A DNA stretch of 64,000 nucleotides from Flavobacterium aquicola (GCF_003385115.1 NZ_QUNI01000013.1:1-64000); one strand, 5' to 3'; shown: positions 33,745-43,887, counted from the first letter of the stretch. The notes: a model not told the origin generated them from the letters alone. Program-made: numbers and translations.

Positions 33745-35247
33745 ATGATCTTTACAGCCAATAAAAATCCCGAAGATTTAAATAAATTATACGAAAGTCT
33801 GATAAAACAGCTCCCGAATATAATTTTTCAGATAAGAGTGAATTCTGATAAACAAATTGCAATCGATTTTTTAAGTAAACCAATTGAGTTTCTGGATGAA
33901 TTTTCAATTAATGAATTTCTTGAGGATTCGTATAAGCTGTCTAATTATAAAATTTACGAGCCGGATTTCAAAATGTTTTTGGATTCCTATGAAAAGGCTA
34001 TTTCAAGTAATGAAAAATGGGAGATTGATTTCAGATTGCTGATGCCTGAAAGCGGATACAAATGGATTCGAATCGATGCAACTCCTAAAAAAAATGATCA
34101 AGGAGAAATGGTTTTTTATGGACTAATTTCGGATATAACAATAGTCAAAGAACAGGAAATTAGACTGAAAGTAGCCGATGAAAGGTATCATTTTGCTGTA
34201 CAGGCCTCAGATAGAGGGGTTTGGGATTGGGATTTGATAACTAATAAAGTGTATTATTCTTCGGAATCAATGAAGATATTGGAAATAACCGAGTCTGATT
34301 TGGTAGCAGCTCCCGAAGAATGGGATGAAAGAGTGCATCCTGATGACCGCGAAGAGTATTACGGAAATATCAATCTGCATTTTGATAATAAAATCCCTTT
34401 TTATGAAACTTGCCACCGGGTTTTATGTTCGGGAAAATATAAATGGATTCTCGATAGAGGAAAAGTTATTGAAAGAGACGGCAACGGAAAACCACTGCGG
34501 ATTGTAGGAACTCATACCGATATATCTGAGCAGAAAGAGAAGGAAATAGAGCTGGCAAAAATGCTCGAAATTGTAAATACTCAAAATAACAAGTTGCTTA
34601 ATTTTGCTCATATTGTTTCTCATAATTTGAGAACACACAGCGGAAATATAAAATCATTGTTAGATTTACACAAAGAAAATCTTTTGTCTGATTCGGATAC
34701 TTTAAGTAATATCCAAATTGTCTCAGATGAATTGTTTTCGACCATTGAAAACCTGAATGATTTAGTAAGTATCTATGCCGAGAGGGAAGATAATATGCAG
34801 CTTCTAAAAATCAATGGATTTATAGATAAAGTTTTGGATGTTTTATATGAGTCTATTAGATTAAAAAGAATCCAAGTATTGAATTATGTTCCAAATTCGG
34901 TTAAAATACTTTGCATACCAGCTTATTTAGAAAGTATAATGCTGAATTTAGTCACTAACGCAATAAAATATTCCGATCCCGATAAAGAGTCTAAAATTAT
35001 ATTTACCGCTGAAGTAAATGATGAATTTGTGATTTTGAACGTAAAGGACAATGGACTTGGAATCGATTTAGAAAAGCATAAAGAATCTATTTTTGGATTG
35101 TATAAAACATTTCATAGAAACAATGATGCTAGAGGTGTTGGTTTGTATTTGACAAAAAATCAAGTTGAAAATATGGGCGGTAAAATTGAGGTAGAAAGCA
35201 CTCTTAATTTTGGATCAACTTTTAAAGTTTATTTTAAAAAAGAGTAA
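33745..35247 (+). CDS. PAS-domain sensor histidine kinase
   Basis: A 500-residue soluble sensor kinase with no membrane segment. A PAS-like domain covers about residues 15-135, a second PAS/PAC 150-265 (VQASDRGVWDWDLITNK) and a coiled linker follows. The H-box is FAHIVSHNLRTHSGN with the phospho-accepting H293, then HATPase_c with N-box NLVTNAIKYS and G-boxes KDNGLGIDL and GVGLYLTK. No response regulator lies next to it, so its partner is elsewhere. The signal is unknown. Confidence 0.88.
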   Translation: MIFTANKNPEDLNKLYESLIKQLPNIIFQIRVNSDKQIAIDFLSKPIEFLDEFSINEFLEDSYKLSNYKIYEPDFKMFLDSYEKAISSNEKWEIDFRLLMPESGYKWIRIDATPKKNDQGEMVFYGLISDITIVKEQEIRLKVADERYHFAVQASDRGVWDWDLITNKVYYSSESMKILEITESDLVAAPEEWDERVHPDDREEYYGNINLHFDNKIPFYETCHRVLCSGKYKWILDRGKVIERDGNGKPLRIVGTHTDISEQKEKEIELAKMLEIVNTQNNKLLNFAHIVSHNLRTHSGNIKSLLDLHKENLLSDSDTLSNIQIVSDELFSTIENLNDLVSIYAEREDNMQLLKINGFIDKVLDVLYESIRLKRIQVLNYVPNSVKILCIPAYLESIMLNLVTNAIKYSDPDKESKIIFTAEVNDEFVILNVKDNGLGIDLEKHKESIFGLYKTFHRNNDARGVGLYLTKNQVENMGGKIEVESTLNFGSTFKVYFKKE

Positions 35248-35305
35248 TTTGTACATTTGGCATGAAAAAATAAAAGAGAATTTTAAATTCTTGACACTCA
35301 AATAA

Positions 35306-35347
35306 AAAATCCAAATTCCAATTTATGTAAAGGGAATTTGGATTTTA
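35306..35347. terminator. bidirectional terminator between kinase and rny
   Basis: A 13-bp perfect stem (35307-35319 and 35333-35345, AAATCCAAATTCC with its inverse) with A-rich left and T-rich right sides. It serves the convergent histidine kinase and rny genes. Confidence 0.75.
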
Positions 35348-35384
35348 TGTTTTAGTCCCTCTTAAAAGAAGGGATAGTTAGCTT

Positions 35385-36947
35385 TTATTTGGCAATATTC
35401 ACTGCTCTGGTTTCTCTAATTACAGTAACCTTAACTTGACCAGGATATGTCATTTCAGTTTGAATTTTTTGAGAAATTTCAAAAGATAAATTGGCAGCAT
35501 TATCATCAGATACTTTTTCGCTTTCTACGATAACGCGAAGTTCTCTACCGGCTTGGATTGCATAAGCATTTTTAACCCCGCTGAATCCGTATGCTACTTC
35601 TTCCAGATCTTTTAAACGCTGGATATAAGAATCTAAAACTTGTCGTCTAGCTCCAGGTCTGGCTCCTGAAATAGCATCACAAACCTGTATGATAGGAGAT
35701 AAAAGAGATTTCATTTCTATTTCGTCGTGGTGAGCTCCAATTGCGTTGCAAACCTCTTCTTTTTCACCATATTTTTCAGCCCACTGCATACCTAATAATG
35801 CGTGTGGTAAATCGCTTTCTGCATCCGGCACTTTACCAATATCGTGAAGTAAACCTGCTCTTTTTGCTAGTTTAACATTCAATCCTAATTCAGCGGCCAT
35901 GATACCGCAAAGTTTAGAAACTTCGCGAGAGTGCTGCAATAAATTTTGTCCGTAAGAAGAACGGTATTTCATTCTGCCGACTACTTTTATCAATTCAGGA
36001 TGTAATCCGTGGATTCCTAAATCAATAACGGTACGTTTACCTACTTCGATAATTTCGTCATCAATCTGTTTAGTTGTTTTGGCAACTACTTCTTCAATAC
36101 GAGCTGGGTGAATACGTCCGTCCGTAACTAATTTATGCAATGCCAAACGGGCAATTTCTCTTCGTACAGGATCAAAGCAGGACAGAATAATCGCTTCCGG
36201 AGTGTCATCAACGATAATTTCAACTCCTGTAGCTGCTTCAAGGGCACGGATGTTACGTCCTTCACGTCCAATGATTCTTCCTTTAACATCATCAGATTCA
36301 ATATTAAAAACAGAAACGCAGTTTTCTACTGCTTCTTCAGTTCCAACACGCTGAATGGTGTTAATAATAATTTTTTTGGCTTCCTGCTGTGCTGTTAATT
36401 TAGCCTCTTCAATAGTATCCTGAATATGAGACATCGCTTTGCTTTTTGCTTCAGCTTTCAACCCTTCAACAAGCTGGTCTTTAGCTTCTTCAGCAGATAA
36501 TCCTGAAATCACTTCCAGCTGCTGCAGCTGGCTTTTATGAAGTCTGTCAACTTCTACCTGTTTTTTTTCTAAATTTTCTATTTTAGAGCTGTATTCAGCA
36601 GTTTTCGCTTCAAAATCATCATTTACTTTTTTAGCTTTTGATAATTCATTTGAAACTTGTGATTCTTTATCACGGACTCTTTTTTCAACTTCGGCAACTT
36701 TTTTATCTCGGGCCAAAATTACCTGTTCATGTTCCGATTTTAATTCAATAAACTTTTCTTTCGCTTGAAGAATTTTATCTTTTTTAATGTTCTCAGCCTC
36801 AAGATTGGCATCTTTTAAAATTGAAGCAGCTTCTTTTTTAGCGCTTTTAATTAAATTAGAGATATTGCTTTTTTCTATGATTTTGGCAATGCCAAATCCT
36901 AGTGCAATTCCTGCAATTCCTGAAATAACTATTTCTATAATGTCCAT
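35385..36947 (-). CDS. rny: ribonuclease Y
   Basis: Membrane-anchored endoribonuclease that starts mRNA decay. The 520 residues have an N-terminal membrane segment (IVISGIAGIALGFGIAKII), a coiled coil to about 200, a KH domain with RIIGREGRNIRALEAATG and an HD domain with RAGLLHDIGKV and GAHHDE. It ends normally (REIREVNIAK-like). It follows the 6S RNA in the zapA direction. Confidence 0.95.
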   Translation of the reverse strand: MDIIEIVISGIAGIALGFGIAKIIEKSNISNLIKSAKKEAASILKDANLEAENIKKDKILQAKEKFIELKSEHEQVILARDKKVAEVEKRVRDKESQVSNELSKAKKVNDDFEAKTAEYSSKIENLEKKQVEVDRLHKSQLQQLEVISGLSAEEAKDQLVEGLKAEAKSKAMSHIQDTIEEAKLTAQQEAKKIIINTIQRVGTEEAVENCVSVFNIESDDVKGRIIGREGRNIRALEAATGVEIIVDDTPEAIILSCFDPVRREIARLALHKLVTDGRIHPARIEEVVAKTTKQIDDEIIEVGKRTVIDLGIHGLHPELIKVVGRMKYRSSYGQNLLQHSREVSKLCGIMAAELGLNVKLAKRAGLLHDIGKVPDAESDLPHALLGMQWAEKYGEKEEVCNAIGAHHDEIEMKSLLSPIIQVCDAISGARPGARRQVLDSYIQRLKDLEEVAYGFSGVKNAYAIQAGRELRVIVESEKVSDDNAANLSFEISQKIQTEMTYPGQVKVTVIRETRAVNIAK

Positions 36948-36968
36948 GTTTATTAAAAATTTATATAT

Positions 36969-37128
36969 AAAAAAAGCCTACATTAGAAGTTGTATAAACT
37001 CGAAAAGACAAGTTTTGAGCTAACTCACTGTTCAAGTTTCCTCGCCGAAGCGTGGCATACTATAGTAGTGATGATTCGCTCATTCTAAATTGTTAGTGTT
37101 GAGTTTACCAATATGAACTAATGTAGGC
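36969..37128 (-). ncRNA. ssrS: 6S RNA (SsrS) candidate
   Basis: Between zapA and rny lies a roughly 160-nt unit closed by a perfect 11-bp stem GCCTACATTAG/CTAATGTAGGC (37118-37128 with 36976-36986). The minus-strand 3' end runs into seven T residues. The interior can fold as a long imperfect hairpin with a GC-rich tip (CTTCGGCGAGG). Position after zapA, length and long-hairpin form are those of 6S RNA, which binds RNA polymerase in stationary phase. The call rests on context and fold, not on a covariance search. Confidence 0.65.
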
Positions 37129-37154
37129 AGTATCTTAGTCTGTGTAAAGAACGT

Positions 37155-37448
37155 TTAATTTTCGAGATATTCGTCTAAAAGTAAATTGATTTTGTTTAAT
37201 TTTTCAATGGTTTCATCACCATTTATTACATTGTCAATTTGTTTTTGCTCCACTTGAGAGGCAAATTGTAAAGCGCACATAGCCAATACATCTTGTTTAT
37301 CTCTTACAGCATAATTTTCTTCAAATTGCTTAATCATTGCATCAATTTTTTTTGAAGCGCTTCTAAGCCCTTCTTCTTGAGAAAAGTCTACCGTTAATGG
37401 ATAAACTCTGTCAGCAATTGATATTTTAATTTTAAGCTTTTCGTCCAT
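37155..37448 (-). CDS. zapA: cell division protein ZapA
   Basis: A 97-residue ZapA homologue that bundles FtsZ filaments. It begins LKIKISIADRVYPLTVDFSQEEGLRSASKKID, with the typical beta-hairpin and first helix, and ends with a coiled coil. A small coiled-coil gene lies 9 bases upstream and the 6S RNA candidate follows, as in other flavobacteria. Confidence 0.9.
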   Translation of the reverse strand: MDEKLKIKISIADRVYPLTVDFSQEEGLRSASKKIDAMIKQFEENYAVRDKQDVLAMCALQFASQVEQKQIDNVINGDETIEKLNKINLLLDEYLEN

Positions 37449-37457
37449 GTTCTTTTG

Positions 37458-37748
37458 TTAATCTGACAGCTGGGCTATGCAGTAATCAATTTCACGAATT
37501 ATTGAATTTATTTTAAGCTTTGTATCTCTTTTATTGTCGTCACTGCCTAATAATGCATTGGCTATTTTGAGCGTTTCTACTTGTGTTTTCAGCTCTTCAA
37601 TCTCTTTAGACTGGTTTTGCGATAGCACTGCAGTGTTTTTTAACTCTGAACGTAAATCTTGGTTGTTTTTCTCTAAACTTTGTATTTTTAGAAAAAGTTT
37701 TCCTATCTTATTTTCAAGAGTATCAATTATTTCTGCAATCACACTCAT
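37458..37748 (-). CDS. small coiled-coil protein upstream of zapA
   Basis: This 96-residue protein is almost entirely coiled coil (KIGKLFLKIQSLEKNNQDLRSELKN, EIEELKTQVETLKIANALL), ending in a short amphipathic helix. It lacks a signal or membrane segment. Position directly before zapA suggests a division-associated partner like ZapB, but sequence similarity to ZapB cannot be claimed. It has its own promoter at 37777. Confidence 0.75.
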   Translation of the reverse strand: MSVIAEIIDTLENKIGKLFLKIQSLEKNNQDLRSELKNTAVLSQNQSKEIEELKTQVETLKIANALLGSDDNKRDTKLKINSIIREIDYCIAQLSD

Positions 37749-37776
37749 TATAATTCCTATTCATTACTTAATCTTA

Positions 37777-37806
37777 CAAAGTTAGTATTCCTTTTTATTA
37801 TTACAA
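37777..37806 (-). promoter_or_regulatory. promoter of the coiled-coil/zapA unit
   Basis: Minus-strand TAACTTTG (37777-37784) with TTG (37804-37806) 19 bases upstream fits the Bacteroidota sigma consensus. Confidence 0.6.
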
Positions 37807-38082
37807 TATTTTATTGATTTTTTTACGTTAAAATAATCAATCATCTGTAAATCAAATTATTGTGTTTTTTTGAATTGTGGCTTAATTTGAATGTAATTGT
37901 TATAATTACTAATGTAACTTTTGCACTGATAGAATTAAGAGCCTTTGTTTCTTCTGTAAAAATTAAAAGATAAAGTTAAGTGCGGGAGTTATTATTAGTG
38001 AGAACTACTTGCTGCTATTTGAAATTTATAGCATGATTTGTGGGTTTTGCTTGCTTTTTTTATCTTAGCAAAAATGTATATC

Positions 38083-39780
38083 ATGAAATTCTCCATTTTT
38101 TTATTATTATTGACTACAACTCTTTTTGCGCAAACTGAATATCCTAAAGACTATTTTCGTTCGCCTCTTGATATTCCGTTGAAGTTATCCGGAAACTTTG
38201 GAGAATTACGGCCTAACCATTTTCACGCTGGTTTTGATATGAAAACCCTTCAGAAGGAAGGTTTAAATGTATATGCAGTTGCTGATGGATATGTGTCGAG
38301 GATTAAAATTTCGACATTTGGTAACGGGAAAACTATTTATATTGACCATCCAAATGGTTTTACATCAGTATATGGGCATTTACAGAAAGCGACGGATTCA
38401 ATTGAAAGTTATATAAAAAAAACACATTATAAAGAGCAGTCTTTTGAGATCGAAATGTATTTTAAACCCAATCAAATGCCTGTGAAAAAAGGGCAGTTAA
38501 TTGCACTGTCTGGAAATACTGGTGCATCAGAAGGGCCTCATCTGCATTTTGAATTTAGAGATACCAAAACTGAAAAAATAATTAATCCAATTTTTTTTGG
38601 TTTTGATGCTTTACTGCAGGATACCAAAAGACCAATTGTGTCTAATTTGTATGTTTATCCGTTAGATTCAAAAACAACTGTAAATCATTCGCAGCGGCGC
38701 ATTCCAATTAATTTATCGTTGCAAAAAGATGGGACTTATCTAGCAGACAAAATTATTGCTAACGGTAAAATTGGTTTCGGCATTACAACATATGACTATG
38801 ATGATTTTTCTTTTAATAAAAATGGTTCTTTCAATGTAGATTTGTTTAACAACGGAAAATCTATTTTCGGATATCAATTCAATACGTACTCTTTTGATGA
38901 GATGCGTTATATAAATGCATTAATTGATTATTCATTTTATAAAAAGACAAGTCAAAGGATTCAAAAGCTGTTTATGGATCCGCCTTACAATTTAAGTATC
39001 ATTAAAGCCGATGAATCGAATGGGATAATTACTGTAGCTCCAAATTTAGCGAATGTCTGCCGTTTGGAAGTTTCAGATTTTTATGGAAATAAAACAACAA
39101 TTGCAATTCCGGTGGAGTATGATTCTCTTACTGCAGTAATTGAAAAGGAAGCTGTAATGGCTAATTATGTTGTGAAATCTTCAAAAGATTGTTTTTTTGA
39201 ACAAAGTAAAAATTCTGTTTTTTTTCCAGCAGGAACATTCTACAATGACTTTGATTTAAATTTTAAATTTAGTAGTAATGTACTAACGGTGCATGATGAT
39301 ACCGTTCCTGCACATACTAATTTCACCATATCAATGGAAAGCGATGCGTTTGATCCTACTAAAAAAGATAAAGTTTTTATAGGTCGAATAAGCGGCAGCG
39401 GAGTTAGTTATAACACTACGAGAGAAAAAAACAATGTTTATGAAATTCGTACTAAAACCCTAGGTCAATTTAAATTGGCAATGGATACGATTCCGCCTGT
39501 TATTAAGGTTTTAAAATCAGTTGAAGGTAAAAATTTAGATAATCAAAAGGTTCTTCAAGTCCGTATTTCAGATGGATTATCCGGGATAAAATCTTATAAT
39601 GGTTACCTTAATGGGAAATGGATTTTGATGGAATATGACAATAAAACAAGTCTTTTGACCTATGATTTTAATGATGGGATAGCAGCAGCGGGTGATAATG
39701 AATTAAAAGTGGTGGTAGTTGATAATGTAGGGAATTCTTCTACCTTTGAAACACATTTTCTAAGAAATCAAAAACTGTAA
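38083..39780 (+). CDS. exported M23 family metallopeptidase
   Basis: The start at 38083 gives a signal peptide (MKFSIFLLLLTTTLFAQ); a longer frame from 38038 would precede it. The LytM/M23 domain is at about 30-175: Zn ligands in NHFHAGFDMKT and GPHLHFEFRD, with GNGKTIYIDHPNG and YGHLQKA between. The remaining 390 residues are beta-rich. Total 565 residues. It cleaves peptidoglycan cross-links in the periplasm or acts as a regulator of that. It is upstream of the TonB receptor gene, 13 bases apart. Confidence 0.88.
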   Translation: MKFSIFLLLLTTTLFAQTEYPKDYFRSPLDIPLKLSGNFGELRPNHFHAGFDMKTLQKEGLNVYAVADGYVSRIKISTFGNGKTIYIDHPNGFTSVYGHLQKATDSIESYIKKTHYKEQSFEIEMYFKPNQMPVKKGQLIALSGNTGASEGPHLHFEFRDTKTEKIINPIFFGFDALLQDTKRPIVSNLYVYPLDSKTTVNHSQRRIPINLSLQKDGTYLADKIIANGKIGFGITTYDYDDFSFNKNGSFNVDLFNNGKSIFGYQFNTYSFDEMRYINALIDYSFYKKTSQRIQKLFMDPPYNLSIIKADESNGIITVAPNLANVCRLEVSDFYGNKTTIAIPVEYDSLTAVIEKEAVMANYVVKSSKDCFFEQSKNSVFFPAGTFYNDFDLNFKFSSNVLTVHDDTVPAHTNFTISMESDAFDPTKKDKVFIGRISGSGVSYNTTREKNNVYEIRTKTLGQFKLAMDTIPPVIKVLKSVEGKNLDNQKVLQVRISDGLSGIKSYNGYLNGKWILMEYDNKTSLLTYDFNDGIAAAGDNELKVVVVDNVGNSSTFETHFLRNQKL

Positions 39781-39793
39781 AAAATAAAACCAA

Positions 39794-42256
39794 TTGAATA
39801 TTTTTAAGCCTCTAGTCTGTTTTATTTTTTTGTTGACAGGAATAACTTCCTTTGCCCAAACTGCTTTTGTTAAAGGAGTTGTTTTGGATAAAAAAAGCAA
39901 ACCTGTTGAAGGTGTCAATGTATCCTGCGCCAATAATACTGCTCAAACTAACGATAAAGGTTTTTTTCAAATTGCAGTTCCGTCCGATGAAACAGTTACC
40001 GTCGAATTTACTCATGTTTCTTTAAAAAAAGCAAGCCTGAAATTATCTTTAAAATCTAAAGAAGTATACGTATTTAATATGTACATGAGTGATCAGGAAG
40101 AGCAGATGGGGGAGGTAATCATCAATAATAATAAGAAATCAGTTCAAGGCATTCTTACTTTTGAGGCCAAAGATATTCGTTTTATTCCTGGGGCAAATGC
40201 TGGTATCGAAAACATCTTGAAAACGCTGCCTGGTGTTAACTCAAATAATGAACTAAGTACGCAATACAGTGTTCGAGGAGGAAATTATGATGAGAATTTG
40301 GTGTATGTTAATGAGATCGAAGTATACCGACCGTTTTTGATACGCTCAGGACAGCAGGAAGGATTGAGTTTTATTAATACTGATTTAGTTCAGAATATTG
40401 ATTTTTCTGCAGGAGGATTTCAAGCAAAATATGGAGATAAAATGTCATCGGTTTTGGATATCACTTATAGAAATCCAACACAGTTTGGCGCATCCCTTGA
40501 AATGAGTTTTCTGGGAGGAAGCCTAGCTGTTGATGCCGTTTCTAAAGACAAAAAATGGTCTGCAATTACTGGGGTGCGCTATAGAAATAACAGTCTGCTT
40601 GTCAATAGCCAAGAGACGCAGACAAATTATACACCAACATTTGCAGATATTCAAACTAATATTAATTATAAAGCCTCTGACAAATGGCAATGGAGTTTTT
40701 TAGGAAATATTTCTCAAAATAAATATTTATATCAGCCTCTTACCCGTCAGACTAATTTTGGTACGGTTAATGAACCTATGGTGCTTGCGGTTTATTATCA
40801 GGGAAAAGAAAAGGATTTGTATAATACTTACTTTGGAGCAATTAAAACGACGTATCAAGTAAATGATACTTTTTCATTAAAATTTATTGGATCTGTTTTC
40901 CATACTATTGAACAGGAATATTTTGATATTTATGCACAATATCGTTTGGGGGAAGTAGATACTAATATAGGGTCTGATTCGTATGGCGATATTCAGTTTT
41001 CGAGAGGAATTGGTTCTCAGCTCAATCATGCACGTAACGATCTGGATGCTTTAATTGCTAATTTAGAAATAAAAGGGCTAAACAATTGGAAACAAAACCA
41101 AATTGAATGGGGAGTAAAATATACAAAGGAGTCCATTCGTGATAGAATTTCAGAATGGGAAGTAATTGACTCGGCAGGATTTTCAATAAGACCGCCAATT
41201 ATAGTGCCTAAAAATGATGAGCCCTATGTGCCTTATTCTGGATTACTGCTTCCATATCAGTTTGTCAAAGCTGTTAATTTTACTGATATTGATCGGTTTT
41301 CTGCCTATGCACAGTGGAGCCACAAAGACAATTTAGGAACAGCTGAAATTTGGTATAATTTAGGTATGCGAATGCAGAGCTGGGAAGTTTCTGGAGACAA
41401 TCTCAGCGGAAAGGTTCAAACTGTTTTTAGTCCAAGAGCCCAATTTGCAATAAAGCCCGATTGGAAAAAGGATATGCTTTTCAGGTTTACTATAGGACTT
41501 TATAATCAGCCTCCATTCTATAGGGAATTACGAGATTATGATGGTGCCGTACAGCCTGATGTCAAAGCTCAGAAATCGCTGAATATTGTTTTGGCTAACG
41601 ATTATAGTTTCAAAATGTGGCAGCGCCCATTTAAATTAGTTACCGAAGCCTATTATAAAAATATGACGGATGTAAATACATATACCCTTGATAATGTCAG
41701 AATACGATATGCAGCTAATAATAATGCAGCAGCTTTTGCACAGGGACTAGATCTTCGGCTTAATGGAGAGTTCGTTCCCGGAACCGATTCCTGGATTAGT
41801 TTTGGCTATTTAAAAACGGAAGAAAATATAGATGATAAAGGATATATTTCCAGACCAACTGATCAGAGGTTAAAATTTGGTCTTTTGTTTCAGGATTACA
41901 TGCCCAAGATTCCAAGTCTAAAACTGTATCTTAATTTAGTTTACAATACGGGACTGCCTGGAGGATCGCCGTCATATTCGGATCCGTATTTGTACCAGAA
42001 TCGATTAAATGATTACCGTAGAGTAGATGTTGGTTTTTCTAAAGTTTTTATTGATCAAAAGGTAGGAATGTCTACTAAGAAATTTTTTAAAAACTTTAAG
42101 GAGCTGTCTTTAGGATTTGAAATTTTCAATCTTTTTAATAATCAAAATGCGATTACAAATACTTGGGTTAGGGATGTGTATACTAAAACAGAATACGGTA
42201 TTCCTAATTATATGACAGAGCGGGTCTTTAATTTGAAGTTAAATGCAAGACTGTAA
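39794..42256 (+). CDS. TonB-dependent receptor with carboxypeptidase-like domain
   Basis: Outer-membrane TonB-dependent transporter of 820 residues. The start is TTG at 39794: no ATG fits, and TTG gives the signal peptide MNIFKPLVCFIFLLTGITSFAQ. A CarboxypepD_reg-like domain (VKGVVLDKKSKPVEGVNVSC) is followed by the plug (residues about 115-225, QYSVRGGNYDENLVYVNEIEVYRP) and a 22-strand barrel ending NLKLNARL. The ligand is unknown and no SusD partner is adjacent, so it is not a SusCD pair. It lies 13 bases after the M23 peptidase gene and may be cotranscribed with it. Confidence 0.88.
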   Translation: MNIFKPLVCFIFLLTGITSFAQTAFVKGVVLDKKSKPVEGVNVSCANNTAQTNDKGFFQIAVPSDETVTVEFTHVSLKKASLKLSLKSKEVYVFNMYMSDQEEQMGEVIINNNKKSVQGILTFEAKDIRFIPGANAGIENILKTLPGVNSNNELSTQYSVRGGNYDENLVYVNEIEVYRPFLIRSGQQEGLSFINTDLVQNIDFSAGGFQAKYGDKMSSVLDITYRNPTQFGASLEMSFLGGSLAVDAVSKDKKWSAITGVRYRNNSLLVNSQETQTNYTPTFADIQTNINYKASDKWQWSFLGNISQNKYLYQPLTRQTNFGTVNEPMVLAVYYQGKEKDLYNTYFGAIKTTYQVNDTFSLKFIGSVFHTIEQEYFDIYAQYRLGEVDTNIGSDSYGDIQFSRGIGSQLNHARNDLDALIANLEIKGLNNWKQNQIEWGVKYTKESIRDRISEWEVIDSAGFSIRPPIIVPKNDEPYVPYSGLLLPYQFVKAVNFTDIDRFSAYAQWSHKDNLGTAEIWYNLGMRMQSWEVSGDNLSGKVQTVFSPRAQFAIKPDWKKDMLFRFTIGLYNQPPFYRELRDYDGAVQPDVKAQKSLNIVLANDYSFKMWQRPFKLVTEAYYKNMTDVNTYTLDNVRIRYAANNNAAAFAQGLDLRLNGEFVPGTDSWISFGYLKTEENIDDKGYISRPTDQRLKFGLLFQDYMPKIPSLKLYLNLVYNTGLPGGSPSYSDPYLYQNRLNDYRRVDVGFSKVFIDQKVGMSTKKFFKNFKELSLGFEIFNLFNNQNAITNTWVRDVYTKTEYGIPNYMTERVFNLKLNARL

Positions 42257-42360
42257 CAATTTTCGAAAGATAAAATTGGGTTAATAAATCTGTGGTATAT
42301 TGTCTTTTTCATTTTTTAAAATGATTACATTTGAGTTTATTTTTTAATATTAAGATTATT

Positions 42361-43089
42361 ATGAGAACATCACATTTTGTTTGTATTGGAATTTCGCTTT
42401 TACTTTTAGCCAGCTGTAAAGAAGAAACAGAAAAGCCAAAAGTGATTTATGATGCTTCAAAAGCTGGAAAAGAACTTACTAAAGCTGATTCTACTCAAAT
42501 AAAAATTGCAGATTTGCCCATACAAATGCAGGGAACAAATTATTTGATTCATCCTGTCGGCGATTTGAACGTTTATGAAAAAAGAGCCAAAAATAAATAT
42601 GGTTCTTCGAGTGTGAACGATTTGAGTTTCACAATATCAAATACATCCGAATATCAGATTACGGGTTATCTGCAAAATTTTAAATTTCAAAAAATAGGCT
42701 CAGATTCTATAAAAGCATTGACAGACAAACCCGTTTTGATTCAAACTGCTACTTATTTGAAATCGGTTTCAGATAAAATTAATAAACAAATTATGGTTTA
42801 TACTTTGATGGATATGGACACTAATAAAGACGGAAAACTGGATGTCAGTGATATTACAACATTGTATTTAAGTAAAATCAGCGGAGAAAAATTCACCAAA
42901 GTTTCAGTTGATTTTCAAGAGCTGATAGATTGGAATCTAATTGAATCTCAAAATCGTTTGTACTTTAGAACAGTTGAGGATACCAACAAAAATGGAAATT
43001 TTGATAGTAAAGATGTGCTGCATTACAATTATATCGATTTGGCTTCAAAAGACTTGGAAGTTAAAACCTATGATCCTATTTCAAATTAA
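42361..43089 (+). CDS. lipoprotein with two calcium-loop-like repeats
   Basis: Starts at 42361 with a lipoprotein signal (LLLASC, Cys18), so it is membrane-anchored. In the C-terminal half two loops match the D-x-N-x-[DN]-G-x-[LF]-D calcium pattern seen in EF-hand and dockerin repeats: DTNKDGKLDVSD and DTNKNGNFDSKD, about 55 residues apart. The rest is not recognised. The 3' end overlaps the convergent DUF2971 gene by 9 bp. Function unknown. Confidence 0.75.
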   Translation: MRTSHFVCIGISLLLLASCKEETEKPKVIYDASKAGKELTKADSTQIKIADLPIQMQGTNYLIHPVGDLNVYEKRAKNKYGSSSVNDLSFTISNTSEYQITGYLQNFKFQKIGSDSIKALTDKPVLIQTATYLKSVSDKINKQIMVYTLMDMDTNKDGKLDVSDITTLYLSKISGEKFTKVSVDFQELIDWNLIESQNRLYFRTVEDTNKNGNFDSKDVLHYNYIDLASKDLEVKTYDPISN

Positions 43090-43782
43090 AATATCACTTT
43101 CTAAATCTGATTTTTCTATTTCAAAATCAAATCCAAGTTGTTTTACCAATTGAATAACCAAATTTTTATACCAATTTTCAGATTTGGGATGAATGTAAAT
43201 TTTTTCTATTAGCTGACTAATGTCGATGTTTATTTTTAGACCATCATTTAGTTTAATATTACTGTCGGCTACGTCAGTGATGATGCGTACTTCTCGCTCA
43301 TACTGAAAACTTTTACGTTTGAATAAAAAAGGAAAAAACATATCATCAAACGGGATATATTCCTTTTTGTAGTCGATGTAATTAACTTCGCCAATATATT
43401 GTTTGTGATTGTTTTCGGGCGCTAAAGCATTTTGAAGTCTTTTTACAGTAGATTGTATAGCTAATCCTTCGCTGTTTTGAGTGAAAATCTGCCACATTGC
43501 AAAAGATTCGTATTCATTGATATGCCAGCTGCTGACGGCGACTTTCTCCCGATGTGTTTTGTAGAAATTTAAGAAATCAGGATTGTTTGTTGAAAGTTTT
43601 TTAATTTCTTCAAAAGTAGGTTCACTAAAAGTACCCTCGTACTGATCCTCAAATTTGTCGGATCTTGACATAAATAGTTTTTGCGAAATTAATAAATCCA
43701 AAAACTTCGACAAGTCCAAATATTTCCAAACAACTGTATCTGGATCTTGTGGAAGTTTTATGTTAGGATTATTGAGGTACAT
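43081..43782 (-). CDS. DUF2971 domain protein
   Basis: A 233-residue protein with the DUF2971 pattern: VWKYLDLSKFLDLLISQKLFMSRSDKFEDQYEGTF, WHINEYESFAMWQIFT, and FQYEREVRIITD. Members are widespread and often near defence genes, but no activity is established. Here it is flanked by core genes and ends in a 9-bp convergent overlap. Confidence 0.85.
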   Translation of the reverse strand: MYLNNPNIKLPQDPDTVVWKYLDLSKFLDLLISQKLFMSRSDKFEDQYEGTFSEPTFEEIKKLSTNNPDFLNFYKTHREKVAVSSWHINEYESFAMWQIFTQNSEGLAIQSTVKRLQNALAPENNHKQYIGEVNYIDYKKEYIPFDDMFFPFLFKRKSFQYEREVRIITDVADSNIKLNDGLKINIDISQLIEKIYIHPKSENWYKNLVIQLVKQLGFDFEIEKSDLESDILI

Positions 43783-43887
43783 TGTTTTTAGATTTAAAGA
43801 AATTTAAAAATGAAATAATGTAGATTTTTTAAGTGGGCAAGAAATATGTTTTCCTAATTACTTAGATTTCTTATGGTTTTATTCGAA

